Shown: positions 32,540 through 43,347, numbered from the stretch's first letter. The stretch is 47,976 nucleotides of DNA from an uncultured Puniceicoccaceae bacterium (GCA_905479975.1 CAJQOS010000020.1:1-47976), one strand, 5' to 3'. Numbers and translations: made by a program. The notes: a model not told the origin generated them from the letters alone.

Positions 32540-35293
32540 ATGAAAAAATACCTCGCTGCACGAAAGCGCATGTCGGCCATCTTGATGGCAGGCGCGCTTG
32601 GAACTTTTACTTTCGTTACGCCCCAAATGGCCGACGCTCAAAACGCACCTGAGAAGATTCAGCTGATGGCTGAAACCCTCCGTGCCCGCGATTCCGGAAA
32701 TCTGGACCTTGCCAAAGAAAAGGCGGAGGAGCTGATTAAGATCGCTCCGGACGATGAGAATGTTCAGCGCCTACTGGCTTCGATCAACAAAGACTTGGAT
32801 CTCCAAGACGATGGGGCTGCCGTATTCGGCCAAGCCTCAGAGGCTTCTGTCGAGGCTGTCATGCAGGCCTCGCCAACCGCAGGGGCACCTGCCTCCGCCA
32901 CTACCGCGGCCGATTCAATCGTCGCCGCAGCCGCTGCCGATCAGGATGCCAAGATCGCAGACGCTGAAACCGCGATCGTTGAAGCAGACCAGCTTGCTGA
33001 ACTTGGTGCCTATACAGATGCCGCGGGGCTTCTCAATGCTGCCAGTGCGAGCCTGACCCTTAACACTTCCACTGCGGAAGTGCTTCAGGATATTGAGGAC
33101 GCTCAAGCGGACATCGTTTTGACCGAAGCGCGCGCACTGGCTGCATCTGGTGATGCCAAAGGTGCCGAAGCACTCCTCGAAGAGTATCGCGCCGCAGGTG
33201 GTCACTCAAAAACTGCCAATGCATTGGCAACGGATCTCGATGAGCAGATCTCTGACCCGTATGATCTCTCGATTCAGGACATCAGTCCTCAATACGTAGC
33301 GCAAAGTAAGATCATTCGCGATCTACTCACACGTGGCCGCGCGCAATACTTGAATGGCGATTACGATGGTGCTGCTGCGACTTTTAAAGAAGTTGAAGCG
33401 CGCGATGCGAACAATGCCGAAGCAAAGCTCTACCAAACTCGTATTGCTGAAATCCTTGGAGATATCCACGCTCAGAACCAATACAAGACACGTGAGCAGA
33501 TGCTGACAGAGGTCGATCAAGGTTGGGAGCGTCCAAAGGTCTTTGATATCAACAAGGATACAACGACAGTCGGCCCGGATCCCAGTGGCATCCTCCAGAA
33601 AATGAAGGGCATCGTGATCCCTCAGGTAAACTTCTCTGGTATGGAGCTGACGCGTGTGATCGATACACTGTCGGAACTCTCGGTTGAGTATGATCCGGAA
33701 GGTGTCGGTGTGAACATCGTGCCACTCTTCGATGCGAATCAAAACAACCCACGCGTCAACATCAGCCTGCGTAACTTGAACTTGGATCGTATTCTTGAGT
33801 TCGTCACGCAGCAAGTGAACTTCGCATACAGCGTCGGCTCGGATGCAGTCACAGTCGATGCCAGCGATGCGACCGGTGGTGAGTCTTCTAATATCACTGA
33901 GTTCTTCCCGATCTCTCGTGCAACCGTCATTCGCTTGACCGGCTTCCGTGATGGTGGCGGTTCTTCCGGTGGTGGCCCTGTCGATCCATTCGCAGCACCT
34001 TCCGGTGGTGGCTCCAGTGCTCCGTCTGCATCTGACGAAGTTGAAGCGCTTCAGGGCTTCTTCCAGAGCGCCGGTGTCAACTTCGACGTTCCAGGTGCCA
34101 GCCTCGCCTTCGATGGTGAGCAACTCATCGTCACTCAAACCAGCCGCAACCTTGAGCGCATGCGCGTCATCCTTCGTAACTATAACGAAGTGAAGCAGGT
34201 CGAAATTGAATCCAAATTCCTCGAAGTCCAACAGGGCGATCTCGAAGAGCTCGGCTTTGACTGGACGATTGGTGATGGCAATCAGTTCATCGTCGATGGT
34301 CAGGGCTTCCCTGTCTTGGACCAATATGGCAACCCGACTTATGATAACGCTCGCGAGTTTACCACGCAGAACCGTAATCTGAGCTCAGCGTTTACCACTG
34401 GACTCAACGCATCTGCCGTTCGTATTGACGGTGAGATTGTTGCAGTCAATGCGGCTCCAAACCTGACTTCGGTCATCGACTTGGCGAATCGTGCGACGAG
34501 TGCGTTCACCTCGACGGGGTGGTCAGTTGCTGGGGCAGATGTCGATCTCGCGATCAATGCGCTCTCTCGTAAGACAGGTAGCGATCTGATGAGTGCGCCG
34601 AAGGTCACCGTGCTCTCCGGTAAACGTGCGACGATCACCGTGGCTCAAGAGCTGCGTTACCCTGAAAGTTATGGCGATATCGAATCGACCGTGTCGTCCG
34701 GTGGTAGTAATAATAACGTCGGCGGTAGTAGCAGTGGCGGCGGTATCTCCATCACTGCGGGCACCCCGCAGGACTTCGTGACACGTAACGTCGGTGTCGA
34801 AATGACCGTCACTCCAAACGTCGAGAACGATGACACCATCAGCCTCATCCTTGAGCCACGTGTGACTGAGTTCGAAGGATTCGTCGAATACGGTGGCCCC
34901 AGTGTCGCGGTTCAAGGCGGTCAGACGGTGACGGTTCCAGCTGGCTTCTATCAACCGATTTTCTCCGTTCGCGAAATCACCACTGAAGTCACTGTCTTTG
35001 ATGGTGCGACGGTCGTGATGGGTGGTTTGACTCGTGATGAAGTGAAAACTGTGAACGACAAGGTGCCATTCTTTGGGGATATCCCAGGTATCGGTCGCCT
35101 TTTCCGCTCCGAGGGTGAGTCTCGTCAAAAGCGCAATCTGTTGATCTTCGTCACTGCGAATCTGGTTAGCCCAGGTGGCTCGCCATCACGTCAGAACTAC
35201 CGTAATGTGAACGCGAATTCGCTCTTCCAGAATCCTACGATCATGACGCCTGCTGGCACCGTGAATCGTTCGATCGAGGCTGTCGCAGAGTAA
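32540..35293 (+). CDS. Secretin (PilQ/GspD-type), Amuc_1098-like
   Basis: Start set at ATG 32540; a TTG at 32525 is the alternative. The 917-residue protein has a signal peptide (MSAILMAGALGTFTFVTPQM to near ADAQ), a TPR-like helical N-terminal region (about 20-330), a secretin N-domain (about 350-460), a Gly/Ser-rich stretch, and the secretin barrel domain (about 600-890) with the signature VPFFGDIPGIGRLFRS and NLLIFVTANLVSP. It should form the outer-membrane channel for the pilus or type II-like machine. It is the last gene of the four-gene operon and is followed by a strong terminator. No PilF/GspS pilotin is nearby. Confidence 0.93.
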   Translation: MKKYLAARKRMSAILMAGALGTFTFVTPQMADAQNAPEKIQLMAETLRARDSGNLDLAKEKAEELIKIAPDDENVQRLLASINKDLDLQDDGAAVFGQASEASVEAVMQASPTAGAPASATTAADSIVAAAAADQDAKIADAETAIVEADQLAELGAYTDAAGLLNAASASLTLNTSTAEVLQDIEDAQADIVLTEARALAASGDAKGAEALLEEYRAAGGHSKTANALATDLDEQISDPYDLSIQDISPQYVAQSKIIRDLLTRGRAQYLNGDYDGAAATFKEVEARDANNAEAKLYQTRIAEILGDIHAQNQYKTREQMLTEVDQGWERPKVFDINKDTTTVGPDPSGILQKMKGIVIPQVNFSGMELTRVIDTLSELSVEYDPEGVGVNIVPLFDANQNNPRVNISLRNLNLDRILEFVTQQVNFAYSVGSDAVTVDASDATGGESSNITEFFPISRATVIRLTGFRDGGGSSGGGPVDPFAAPSGGGSSAPSASDEVEALQGFFQSAGVNFDVPGASLAFDGEQLIVTQTSRNLERMRVILRNYNEVKQVEIESKFLEVQQGDLEELGFDWTIGDGNQFIVDGQGFPVLDQYGNPTYDNAREFTTQNRNLSSAFTTGLNASAVRIDGEIVAVNAAPNLTSVIDLANRATSAFTSTGWSVAGADVDLAINALSRKTGSDLMSAPKVTVLSGKRATITVAQELRYPESYGDIESTVSSGGSNNNVGGSSSGGGISITAGTPQDFVTRNVGVEMTVTPNVENDDTISLILEPRVTEFEGFVEYGGPSVAVQGGQTVTVPAGFYQPIFSVREITTEVTVFDGATVVMGGLTRDEVKTVNDKVPFFGDIPGIGRLFRSEGESRQKRNLLIFVTANLVSPGGSPSRQNYRNVNANSLFQNPTIMTPAGTVNRSIEAVAE

Positions 35294-35318
35294 GTTCTCT
35301 GATAGTTCGGAATCTCTC

Positions 35319-35357
35319 AAGGGAAGCCGGCCAGCGGCTGGCTTCCCTTTACTTTTT
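35319..35357 (+). terminator. Strong rho-independent terminator after the secretin
   Basis: A 14-bp stem with a single G-U wobble (arms AAGGGAAGCCGGCC and GGCTGGCTTCCCTT, loop AGC) followed by TACTTTTTT. It ends the pilM-secretin operon and separates it from the giant-protein gene. Confidence 0.92.
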
Positions 35358-35436
35358 TAATAAGGTTAAAGTCGCTGGCCGATTGAGTGGCCATTCAAAT
35401 AATACGTTAGTCGTTTATGGCTGAGTGCCGTTACAA

Positions 35437-38400
35437 ATGTCTGCTCTAAAGTCACAAAAACAGTTCCTACTGTTGCCCCTTGCCGCTGCGCTCCTTATTG
35501 GAGCGTTTGCTTTGTTAAAGCCCTCAACTCAAGAGAGTGCTGCGGATCAGCCGCAGCTAGTATCTGCGGAAACGACAACTTTAGTTGCCGCGATACCGGA
35601 GCCCACGAGTGAAGCCGCGGCCGATGCGCACACAGCGGACTGTGCGCATTGTAATTCTGATCCCGTTGAAGAGCCAGTGGCCGTTGCGCCGATGCTCACG
35701 ACTCAGCCGCGTTTAGATTATGTTTTCAAGGGTGTTGCCGAACAGGGTGATGTCGTGATCCCGCGTAGCTCTTTTGATATTCTTAAAGGAAGTCGTAAGG
35801 GGCAGCAGATCACACTGCATGCTGGAGATTTGGAGTTGTCGGGTTCGGTGACTGCGTTGTTGGAGGATACGAAAGCCAGTTCGTATGCAATTAAGTTAGA
35901 TAATGGCCTAGGTCGGTTATTGGTGGATGTGAATGGTCATGGCGATTTGTCGGGACAGGTGTTATTTTTTGGCGATTCACGCGCGTTAACTCTAAAGGAG
36001 CACTACCATCTTAATGATGCTCAGGTCTTACTCGTTGAGGAAACGACGATTAGTGATCTTTACTGTGCTGAGAAAGATGCGATTTATACGGAGACTGGAA
36101 TTAAGCATCCGCAAGTGACGGGGAATGCAGATCTGAGCGAGAAAGCTTATGCACCGCTGACGGGAATTGCCGAAGCGATTGCACTCGACAGTCTTCCCGG
36201 TGCGGAGTTTGTGATTTATTGCGATTTCGACGGCGAAGAGGTAACCCACCCACGCTGGAATGGTGGTGACTTGATCGATGCCTTGCCGCACCCCAGAGCA
36301 AATGATGATTCGTTTGTGACATCGGTATGGCAACGCGTTGCGGAGGATTTTGCTCCATTCGATATTACCGTGACGACTGATGTCTCGGTGTATAACTCAG
36401 CTGATGTTGATAAACGCTTACATGTGGTGATTACGCCGACAGATGACGCAGCCCCAGGCTCCGGTGGTGTCGCATATTTATTCTCTTTTCGTGATAACTC
36501 TCCCGTCGTTTGGGTGTTCAATCTGTCTGAATATATATGTGCGACCACGATCTCACATGAAGCGGGGCACGCTTTCGGCCTGTTTCATGACGGGCAGCCG
36601 ACCGTGGAATACTATCCTGGGCATGATGCTGGATATGCACCAGGCTGGGGGCCAATTATGGGAGCCCCTTTCTCCAATAGCCTCTATGATGAAGTCGATC
36701 AATGGAGTAAGGGTGAGTATGATTTAGCCAATAACCAAGAGGATGATGTGTTGATAATCGGCGGAAACCGTAACGGCTTCGGGTTCAAAGATGATGATTA
36801 TTCTGATTCGATCAGTGGAACCGTCGGGGTTTTGGGCACCATCGGTGTTGATTTAATCGGCGGTACCGGACTAATTTCACGTTCGAATGATATTGATTTC
36901 TTTCGCTTCGCGAGCACAGATGGCGAGATTTCGCTGACAGTGTCACCATTGGATGTGGATTCATCCGATTCCCAGCCAGGGTCGAACACACAAGGCGCGA
37001 ATTTGGCTGTTCAAGCAAATTTATTAGATTCAACTGGCCTATTGGTTGCGACCGGCACTGCGGATGGCCCTGTTTTCTTAGAATCGACTGTCACCGCGAC
37101 CGTTTCTGCGGGTATCTACTATATCACTGTTGAAGGGGCTGGGCGCGGTGCTGACCCCGTTGTTGGTTTTTCTGATTATGCGAGCCTCGGTGAATACTCG
37201 ATCGTCGGGCTGTTACCCGTTCCACCTCTTAATGTAACTGGGGGTGAGGGGGATTATAAGCATGAGAATCCTATCGTTCTAGGGGATGTGAATACTCAGG
37301 CGAATAATGGCACTGATTTTGGGTTTTCCTATGTGGCAAATGCGCCGCAAGAACATACGTTTTATCTCGTTAATACAGATGCCTCTCAGATTACGAATGT
37401 CTCTGTGAGCTTGGAATCTGGGGACGACTTCAGTGTGACTAATCAGCCGAAGGGATCCATTGATGGTGGGTCCACTGACGATACTTTGAGGGTCGCGTAT
37501 GTTCCGAACAATCGAGGGCTGCATACGGACACGGTTATTGTTAGCTATGAAGCTGGAGAGACGGAAGAGTTTAGATTTGCGATTAGCGGCACCTCTACGA
37601 TTTCGGCGACACAAGATAATTATTGGCCCAATTATCTAGCATCGCAGACGGATGGTGGTAGCGCCCCCGCGAATTTAAAACAGGTCGAGAATACGTGGCT
37701 TTCCGATTACATGGGCTTGGCTTTCTTTAAGTCTTCTGACAGGGATTATTTTTCTATTGATGCGCATTCTGATGGGCTCACCACTATTGATAAGCTTGTT
37801 ACTGTTGAGGTCACATATAATGCGAGTGAAGGGCCGATTCTGTTTGAGTTGCTCAATTATCACAACACCGTTTTAGGATCAACGACTGCCGAAGATGGCA
37901 TCATACAGTTCCGTTTGCCCGGTAATTATACTGCCAGCCAAAGTCAGATGTATATCAGAGCATCGGTTTCGGATGGCACGGTGGATACGACCTATGATTT
38001 GCGCTGGTCTTCGATTGCTTTAACCGGGGGGGATGATGATTTATATGAGGAGAATGACACCTTGGAAACTGCGTTCGATTTGACTGGTGCCTTTAGCTCT
38101 CGTTTGTCCGAATATTTGGGCGAGGGTATCTCAAAGGATGAAGACTGGTATAAAATCGACATCGCTGCAGATCCCTTCACGCGGATGCTCTACCTGCGCG
38201 CTGATTTTGTCCATACTGAGGGTAATATCGATATCGAGGTGGTCGATGAGAATGGCTCTATCGTTTCTGAGACCGATAATGATTATGAAGTGATCACAGT
38301 GCATGAAGGTGTCTCGACTGCTGATTTTGCAGAGAATTTCAGTCCGGAGGGTAATGTTGCGATTATGGGAGTTGAGCCAGGCACGTATTACGTCCGTGTC

Positions 38401-41400
38401 TACGGTGACTTTGCTGGTAATAGCTATGATCTGATTATCGAGCCTAGAAGTGACGATAGTTACGAGGTCGTTGGTCAAGATGACGAGGGGAATGATATCG
38501 AGAATGATAAAATGGAGGATGCCTTTGACCTCGGTGATACAATTATCGACAACTGGCTATCTGAAGTGGACGGGATCGGCACGTGCGCGGCCTATGGCGA
38601 GGATGCGACGCAGGAGAATTTCACCAATGGTTCGGATACGGATTGGTTCAAATTCTCGGCGAATTCGGACACGGCTGTCGAGCAGATCATTATTGAGTAT
38701 ATGAGTTTTGATGGTGGCTTCATGGTCTTTGAAATCTTTGATTCTGAGGGGGATGCGGTCGCGATCAATACCGAGGTGGATGGTAACGTGACCACTATTT
38801 TTGGCGAAGGTGTGCTTTCCATTCAACAGCCCAGCGATTCTACTTACTTCATCAGAGTGGATCCACTGACAGATATCAGCGCGTTGTGTGGCTATGACTT
38901 CCGAGTCACACTTTCAACCGTGCCGCCGATCATCGATGGCGTGGTGGAAGATAATTATGAGGAGAATGATAACTTCCAGGAATTGTTTGACCTGCGTGAT
39001 TACGCTGGCTTCTGGCTGGCATCTGTTGATGGCCTAGGCACACAGTTGGATCCCGACTGGTATGAGATCTCAGTTCCTGAAGGTGCTGGGCAATTGTTAC
39101 TGTCTCTCACTTCGGATAGTTCGGCTGGTAATGTTGACCTGACTTTGAGCAAGAAAGATGGAAATAAAATTTTTGTTTCCGCCGATGGGGGCGATACTGA
39201 ATCAATTATTTGGGACGACCCCATCCCTGGCACGTATGCGGTCACAGTTACAGGTGATCGTGTTGGCAATCAATATAATCTGTTCTGGGAGGTCGTGCTT
39301 GAAGATGACGCCTATGAAGAAAATGATGAGCTTGCAGAGGCCTATGATCTGAGTGCTTGGGAGCGTAGTTGGTTACGTAAGCTCGATGGTCCCGGAGTTC
39401 AGCGGGATGAAGACTGGTATAAGATTACCGTTCCAGCGAACGTCGCGGAGTTGGATATTCGCACCAATTTCAATCCGCTAGCGGGGGATATTGATCTAGA
39501 GCTGTATAATGCAAACGGCTATTTGATCGATCGATCGATCTCGCAGACTGATATCGAAAGTTTGACTTACTCTTCGCCTGCGAGTGGTGACTATTATATC
39601 CAAATCCACTACGAGAATGCGGGTAATGAATACGACCTATGGTGGGCGGCGTTCACGCAGGAGGAACTCGATTCTGTCGTTGAGGATGCGTATGAGCCGA
39701 ACAACTCATTTGATGGAGGCTACGTTCTGACGGATGATCAAGTGTGGTTCACTGATCTGTTGGGGCTCGCGACGCAGACCGATGATGATTGGTTTGAGAT
39801 AACCATCGAAGACTATAATGCAGGTTTAGATGTGGATGTGACTTTCACGCATGCGGATGGCGATATCGATGTGGAAGTGTATGATAGCTTCGGCTCGATT
39901 ATTATACGCTCTGAAAGCCAGACAGATAATGAGTTTATTAACTACAACGCGCCTCTTCCTGCTGGGACCTATCAAATACGTGTTTACGGAGCGAACCTAG
40001 GGAATGAGTATGACTTGTATTGGCTTGATCGCCATGAAGACGTCTTCGAACCAAATGATACTCGGGGTGCTGCCTATGATTTGAGTAACAATGGTCAGTT
40101 ATATATTTCTGCTATTGGCGTGCCGACTCAAGGCGACGAAGACTGGTATCAGATTACTGCGGATGCTGCATCGACATTGATTGCGGTTCAGGTCGATTTC
40201 GTAAATGCGAATGGCAACATTGATTTAGAGCTGTATAATGGTTCTGGAGACTTGCTCGCCGATTCGGCTTCATCGTTAGACAGTGAGTATGTTCAGGCTG
40301 CAGTGGGAGTCGGCACTTACTACATTCGTGTCTTTGGCGACGATCTGTATAATGACTACGATCTGATTTGGAATGCAGCAGAAGATGATGCGTTTGAAGA
40401 CAATGATGTGTTCGGCGATGCGTGGGACTTGACATTGGATGCAGGCATCGAGCAAGCGGGCATTCAATTCGACGACGATTGGTATATCGTAGAGACTCAG
40501 CCGGGCGAAGTTCGCTTGGAGCTAGATCTCACGTTTACGGACAGTGAGGGCAATATCGACTTCGAGATTTATGATGCTTCCAATGGATTGTTGGTCACTG
40601 TCGATAGCGATGATGATAATGAATCCATCACTTACGGATCAGATCCACTCGGTGCCACTTACTACATCCGAGTCTATGGTGATAATTTTGGTAATGCATA
40701 TGGCTTGACTTGGGACAGTCTGGTTCAGGATGCATACGAGGAAAATGATAATTCGGATGAGGCTTACGATCTTCGGGCACTGGAATCGACCTTCCTGTCT
40801 GACTTTGAAGGTCACGGCTCCTTGTTGGATGAAGATTGGTATATCATCGAGCACGTGGATACAGAGTTGTTCGTTGAAGCGATCTTTACGCATGCGGATG
40901 GCAATATCGACCTAGAGTTGTTCACGGACATAAATGGGCAACTGGTTCGGGTCGTTGGTGCGACCTCTGGGACTGATGATGAGACTATTATCTACAATGG
41001 CCCTGCTGCCATCTATTATCTGAAAGTCTTTGGTGATTTAGATGGTAATACTTACGATCTTATCTGGAATAGCCTGACCGATGATGGTTATGAAGATAAT
41101 GATGACTCTGGTTCCGCTGCCTCGTTGGATACAGTCGAGCTGGAAGTCATTCCTGACCTAGTTCAGCTGGATGAAGACTGGTATTCGCTGACGGTTGCGC
41201 CAGGAGATGATATTCTCAGGATTGAGTGCCTGTTCGCTCATTCCGAGGGTAATGTAGATCTAGAATTGTGGGACTCGACTGTGACGACGTCTATCGCTAT
41301 CGCTGATTCCGACACAGACAATGAGGATATCTCAGAGCTTGGTTTGACTGATGGACTCTACTACTTGCATGTGAGTGGCCGCAATGCTGGGACTAATTAT

Positions 41401-43347
41401 ACACTGCGTTGGAATAGCACCGCAGAGGACACGTATGAGCCTAATAATGATTCAGGCACTGCCGCTTCGCTGATAGGCTCTGAAGGTGTTGCCGTTCCCG
41501 GAGTCGCCTTTGACGAGGATTGGTTTTTGGTGAGTCTTCCATCGGGTAGCAATTACCTGTTCGTTGATCTCACAAATGTAGTTGCTAAGGGAGACCTGAA
41601 CTTAGCTGTTTATGATACTTCCAACAATCTATTGGAAGAAGCGGCGACTGCGGATGACGATGAGTCGATTGCTTTGAGTGGTCTGGCTGGGGGATTTTAT
41701 TATATCCAAGTCAGTGGCGATGACTTTGGTAATGACTACTCGCTCTTGTGGCGTGGCTTCCAAGATGATCTCTACGAGGTGAATAATGAAATCGCAGATG
41801 CATACGATTTTAGCGCGAGCCCCGGCGTGCTGCTGAGTGTGGCTGGCGGGAGTGTTGGCGTTGAATTGAACGACGATTATTATCGTGTGGTCACTCCAAA
41901 GGATAGCACGCACTTGCATGCGGATCTTACGTTCTTGCATGCGGATGGTGATCTTGAGTTGGAGATCTTAGATGGAACAGGTAGCAGCATTCAGACGGTG
42001 AATAGTGGTGATGATAATGAGACGCTGACGGTGTCGGTGGCTCCTCAGGTATTGGCATATTACATTAAAGTCTCGGGGCCGATCTCTGGGAATACCTATG
42101 ATCTCATTTGGTCCACTGATAATGTTGATAATTATGAGGTGAACGACACGGGTGACTTAACTGCATTCGATATTTCTTCAATCAACGGCACTGGTGCGCT
42201 GTCGTCCTTGGATGCTGATAATAATGGGCATGGCACTCAGGAAGGTGATGATTGGTATCAATTGACAGTTCCTGCCGGGCAAGTACGTTTCGAGATGGCG
42301 CTCGATTTCATCCACGAAGATGGAAATATCGATGTGGAGTTGCTCGATAGTTCTCTGGCCTCTATCGCAACGGCTGCAACGACCGAAAATACTGAAGTCA
42401 TCGATACGCCGATCGACCCAACTGAAACGTTGTTCTACATTCATATCACTGGAGACAATCTAAGTAATAGCTATGATTTCACCTATCAGACAACAGATGT
42501 GGATGCATATGAGATGAATAATTTCATTGAGCAGGCGTATGATCTGAGTGGTTCAGAAGGCATCTGGATCGAAGACGTCGATGGTTATGCGACTCAGTTT
42601 GATGATGACTGGTATCTAATCGTCGTTTCGGATACGAGCGTATCGCTGACTGTCGACTGTGAGTTTACTCATGCTGCTGGTGATATTGATATCGAATTGT
42701 ATCAGTTAGTTTTGGCAGACCCATTGGAAGGTGACGGTTCTGGTATTGAGAAGCGTCGCCCTAAGTTAGTTGATCGTCTGCAAACGACGGATGATAATGA
42801 ACTCGTGGTATACGATGTCACTGGCGCTGCAGGTCTCTACTATGTTCGAGCCTATCAGGATAATGCAGGTAATCCGTATCGCTTGCGTTGGGATGATGGC
42901 GTTGTCGATCTTGTCGGTGACCAAGTCTACCTAGATGAAGAATGGGAGTTCGGCTTCTTGGCGACTGCAGCGCTAAATTCCGCTCCAGCAGACCTCAATC
43001 AGAATGATGATGGAGACCGCTATCCAAACTGGGCTGAGTTTGCGCTCGGTCTTGATGAAGATTCGTATGATCAAGCCATTGTGACCCAATATATTGGAGT
43101 GGTTGAGGATGAGTCGTATTATTTCGTTGAATACGTTCGCACGAAAGAAGCAGCGATTCGTGGTTACCAGTTTATCGTAGAGGAGAGCTATAACCTGTCG
43201 TTTGATGGCGATGCTGCAACATATGTCGGCACGGTCGATATCTCTGCCGATGTTGAGAAAGTGGTCTATCGCTCTACTTTGCCTGTCGATGAGGCTGGTA
43301 GTTGCTTCTTCCGTCTAGAGGTCGAAGAGCCGGTGAAGGGGCACTAA
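35437..43347 (+). CDS. Giant secreted metzincin protease with PPC-type repeats
   Basis: About 2636 residues from ATG 35437 (a GTG at 35425 would add four). An N-terminal hydrophobic segment (FLLLPLAAALLIGAFALL) targets it for export. A metzincin-like zinc site HEAGHAFGLFHD begins at residue 374, followed by a candidate Met-turn WGPIMGAP, as in reprolysin-like peptidases. Residues about 480-860 carry beta-sandwich domains. From about 865 to 2485 there are 13 clear PPC-type repeats of 105-140 residues plus one degenerate copy before them, with YEENDxxxxAYDL, DEDWYKI, GNIDLELYD, DDNESI and YYIRVYGDNxGNxYDLxW as unit landmarks. A C-terminal calcium-type segment (NQNDDGDRYPNWAEFALG) follows. It is very acidic, suiting seawater and calcium. 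It is probably exported protein degradation machinery or an adhesin. Confidence 0.92.
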   Translation: MSALKSQKQFLLLPLAAALLIGAFALLKPSTQESAADQPQLVSAETTTLVAAIPEPTSEAAADAHTADCAHCNSDPVEEPVAVAPMLTTQPRLDYVFKGVAEQGDVVIPRSSFDILKGSRKGQQITLHAGDLELSGSVTALLEDTKASSYAIKLDNGLGRLLVDVNGHGDLSGQVLFFGDSRALTLKEHYHLNDAQVLLVEETTISDLYCAEKDAIYTETGIKHPQVTGNADLSEKAYAPLTGIAEAIALDSLPGAEFVIYCDFDGEEVTHPRWNGGDLIDALPHPRANDDSFVTSVWQRVAEDFAPFDITVTTDVSVYNSADVDKRLHVVITPTDDAAPGSGGVAYLFSFRDNSPVVWVFNLSEYICATTISHEAGHAFGLFHDGQPTVEYYPGHDAGYAPGWGPIMGAPFSNSLYDEVDQWSKGEYDLANNQEDDVLIIGGNRNGFGFKDDDYSDSISGTVGVLGTIGVDLIGGTGLISRSNDIDFFRFASTDGEISLTVSPLDVDSSDSQPGSNTQGANLAVQANLLDSTGLLVATGTADGPVFLESTVTATVSAGIYYITVEGAGRGADPVVGFSDYASLGEYSIVGLLPVPPLNVTGGEGDYKHENPIVLGDVNTQANNGTDFGFSYVANAPQEHTFYLVNTDASQITNVSVSLESGDDFSVTNQPKGSIDGGSTDDTLRVAYVPNNRGLHTDTVIVSYEAGETEEFRFAISGTSTISATQDNYWPNYLASQTDGGSAPANLKQVENTWLSDYMGLAFFKSSDRDYFSIDAHSDGLTTIDKLVTVEVTYNASEGPILFELLNYHNTVLGSTTAEDGIIQFRLPGNYTASQSQMYIRASVSDGTVDTTYDLRWSSIALTGGDDDLYEENDTLETAFDLTGAFSSRLSEYLGEGISKDEDWYKIDIAADPFTRMLYLRADFVHTEGNIDIEVVDENGSIVSETDNDYEVITVHEGVSTADFAENFSPEGNVAIMGVEPGTYYVRVYGDFAGNSYDLIIEPRSDDSYEVVGQDDEGNDIENDKMEDAFDLGDTIIDNWLSEVDGIGTCAAYGEDATQENFTNGSDTDWFKFSANSDTAVEQIIIEYMSFDGGFMVFEIFDSEGDAVAINTEVDGNVTTIFGEGVLSIQQPSDSTYFIRVDPLTDISALCGYDFRVTLSTVPPIIDGVVEDNYEENDNFQELFDLRDYAGFWLASVDGLGTQLDPDWYEISVPEGAGQLLLSLTSDSSAGNVDLTLSKKDGNKIFVSADGGDTESIIWDDPIPGTYAVTVTGDRVGNQYNLFWEVVLEDDAYEENDELAEAYDLSAWERSWLRKLDGPGVQRDEDWYKITVPANVAELDIRTNFNPLAGDIDLELYNANGYLIDRSISQTDIESLTYSSPASGDYYIQIHYENAGNEYDLWWAAFTQEELDSVVEDAYEPNNSFDGGYVLTDDQVWFTDLLGLATQTDDDWFEITIEDYNAGLDVDVTFTHADGDIDVEVYDSFGSIIIRSESQTDNEFINYNAPLPAGTYQIRVYGANLGNEYDLYWLDRHEDVFEPNDTRGAAYDLSNNGQLYISAIGVPTQGDEDWYQITADAASTLIAVQVDFVNANGNIDLELYNGSGDLLADSASSLDSEYVQAAVGVGTYYIRVFGDDLYNDYDLIWNAAEDDAFEDNDVFGDAWDLTLDAGIEQAGIQFDDDWYIVETQPGEVRLELDLTFTDSEGNIDFEIYDASNGLLVTVDSDDDNESITYGSDPLGATYYIRVYGDNFGNAYGLTWDSLVQDAYEENDNSDEAYDLRALESTFLSDFEGHGSLLDEDWYIIEHVDTELFVEAIFTHADGNIDLELFTDINGQLVRVVGATSGTDDETIIYNGPAAIYYLKVFGDLDGNTYDLIWNSLTDDGYEDNDDSGSAASLDTVELEVIPDLVQLDEDWYSLTVAPGDDILRIECLFAHSEGNVDLELWDSTVTTSIAIADSDTDNEDISELGLTDGLYYLHVSGRNAGTNYTLRWNSTAEDTYEPNNDSGTAASLIGSEGVAVPGVAFDEDWFLVSLPSGSNYLFVDLTNVVAKGDLNLAVYDTSNNLLEEAATADDDESIALSGLAGGFYYIQVSGDDFGNDYSLLWRGFQDDLYEVNNEIADAYDFSASPGVLLSVAGGSVGVELNDDYYRVVTPKDSTHLHADLTFLHADGDLELEILDGTGSSIQTVNSGDDNETLTVSVAPQVLAYYIKVSGPISGNTYDLIWSTDNVDNYEVNDTGDLTAFDISSINGTGALSSLDADNNGHGTQEGDDWYQLTVPAGQVRFEMALDFIHEDGNIDVELLDSSLASIATAATTENTEVIDTPIDPTETLFYIHITGDNLSNSYDFTYQTTDVDAYEMNNFIEQAYDLSGSEGIWIEDVDGYATQFDDDWYLIVVSDTSVSLTVDCEFTHAAGDIDIELYQLVLADPLEGDGSGIEKRRPKLVDRLQTTDDNELVVYDVTGAAGLYYVRAYQDNAGNPYRLRWDDGVVDLVGDQVYLDEEWEFGFLATAALNSAPADLNQNDDGDRYPNWAEFALGLDEDSYDQAIVTQYIGVVEDESYYFVEYVRTKEAAIRGYQFIVEESYNLSFDGDAATYVGTVDISADVEKVVYRSTLPVDEAGSCFFRLEVEEPVKGH
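38030..42900 (+). repeat. Thirteen PPC-type repeats within the giant protein
   Basis: Each unit is about 315-420 bp (105-140 residues) and begins with a D-x-YEEND-like box. Units start near 38032, 38453, 38944, 39298, 39676, 40033, 40378, 40726, 41074, 41425, 41761, 42118 and 42496. Repeats 2, 12 and 13 carry extra loops; repeat 13 has a basic insert (IEKRRPKLVDRL). Divergence between units is high at the DNA level, so the array is old and not recently amplified. Confidence 0.85.

Noticed and set aside
33323-34324. Minus-strand 333-codon frame opposite the secretin gene
   Set aside because: No start context or recognisable protein; antisense shadow of a highly constrained secretin gene.
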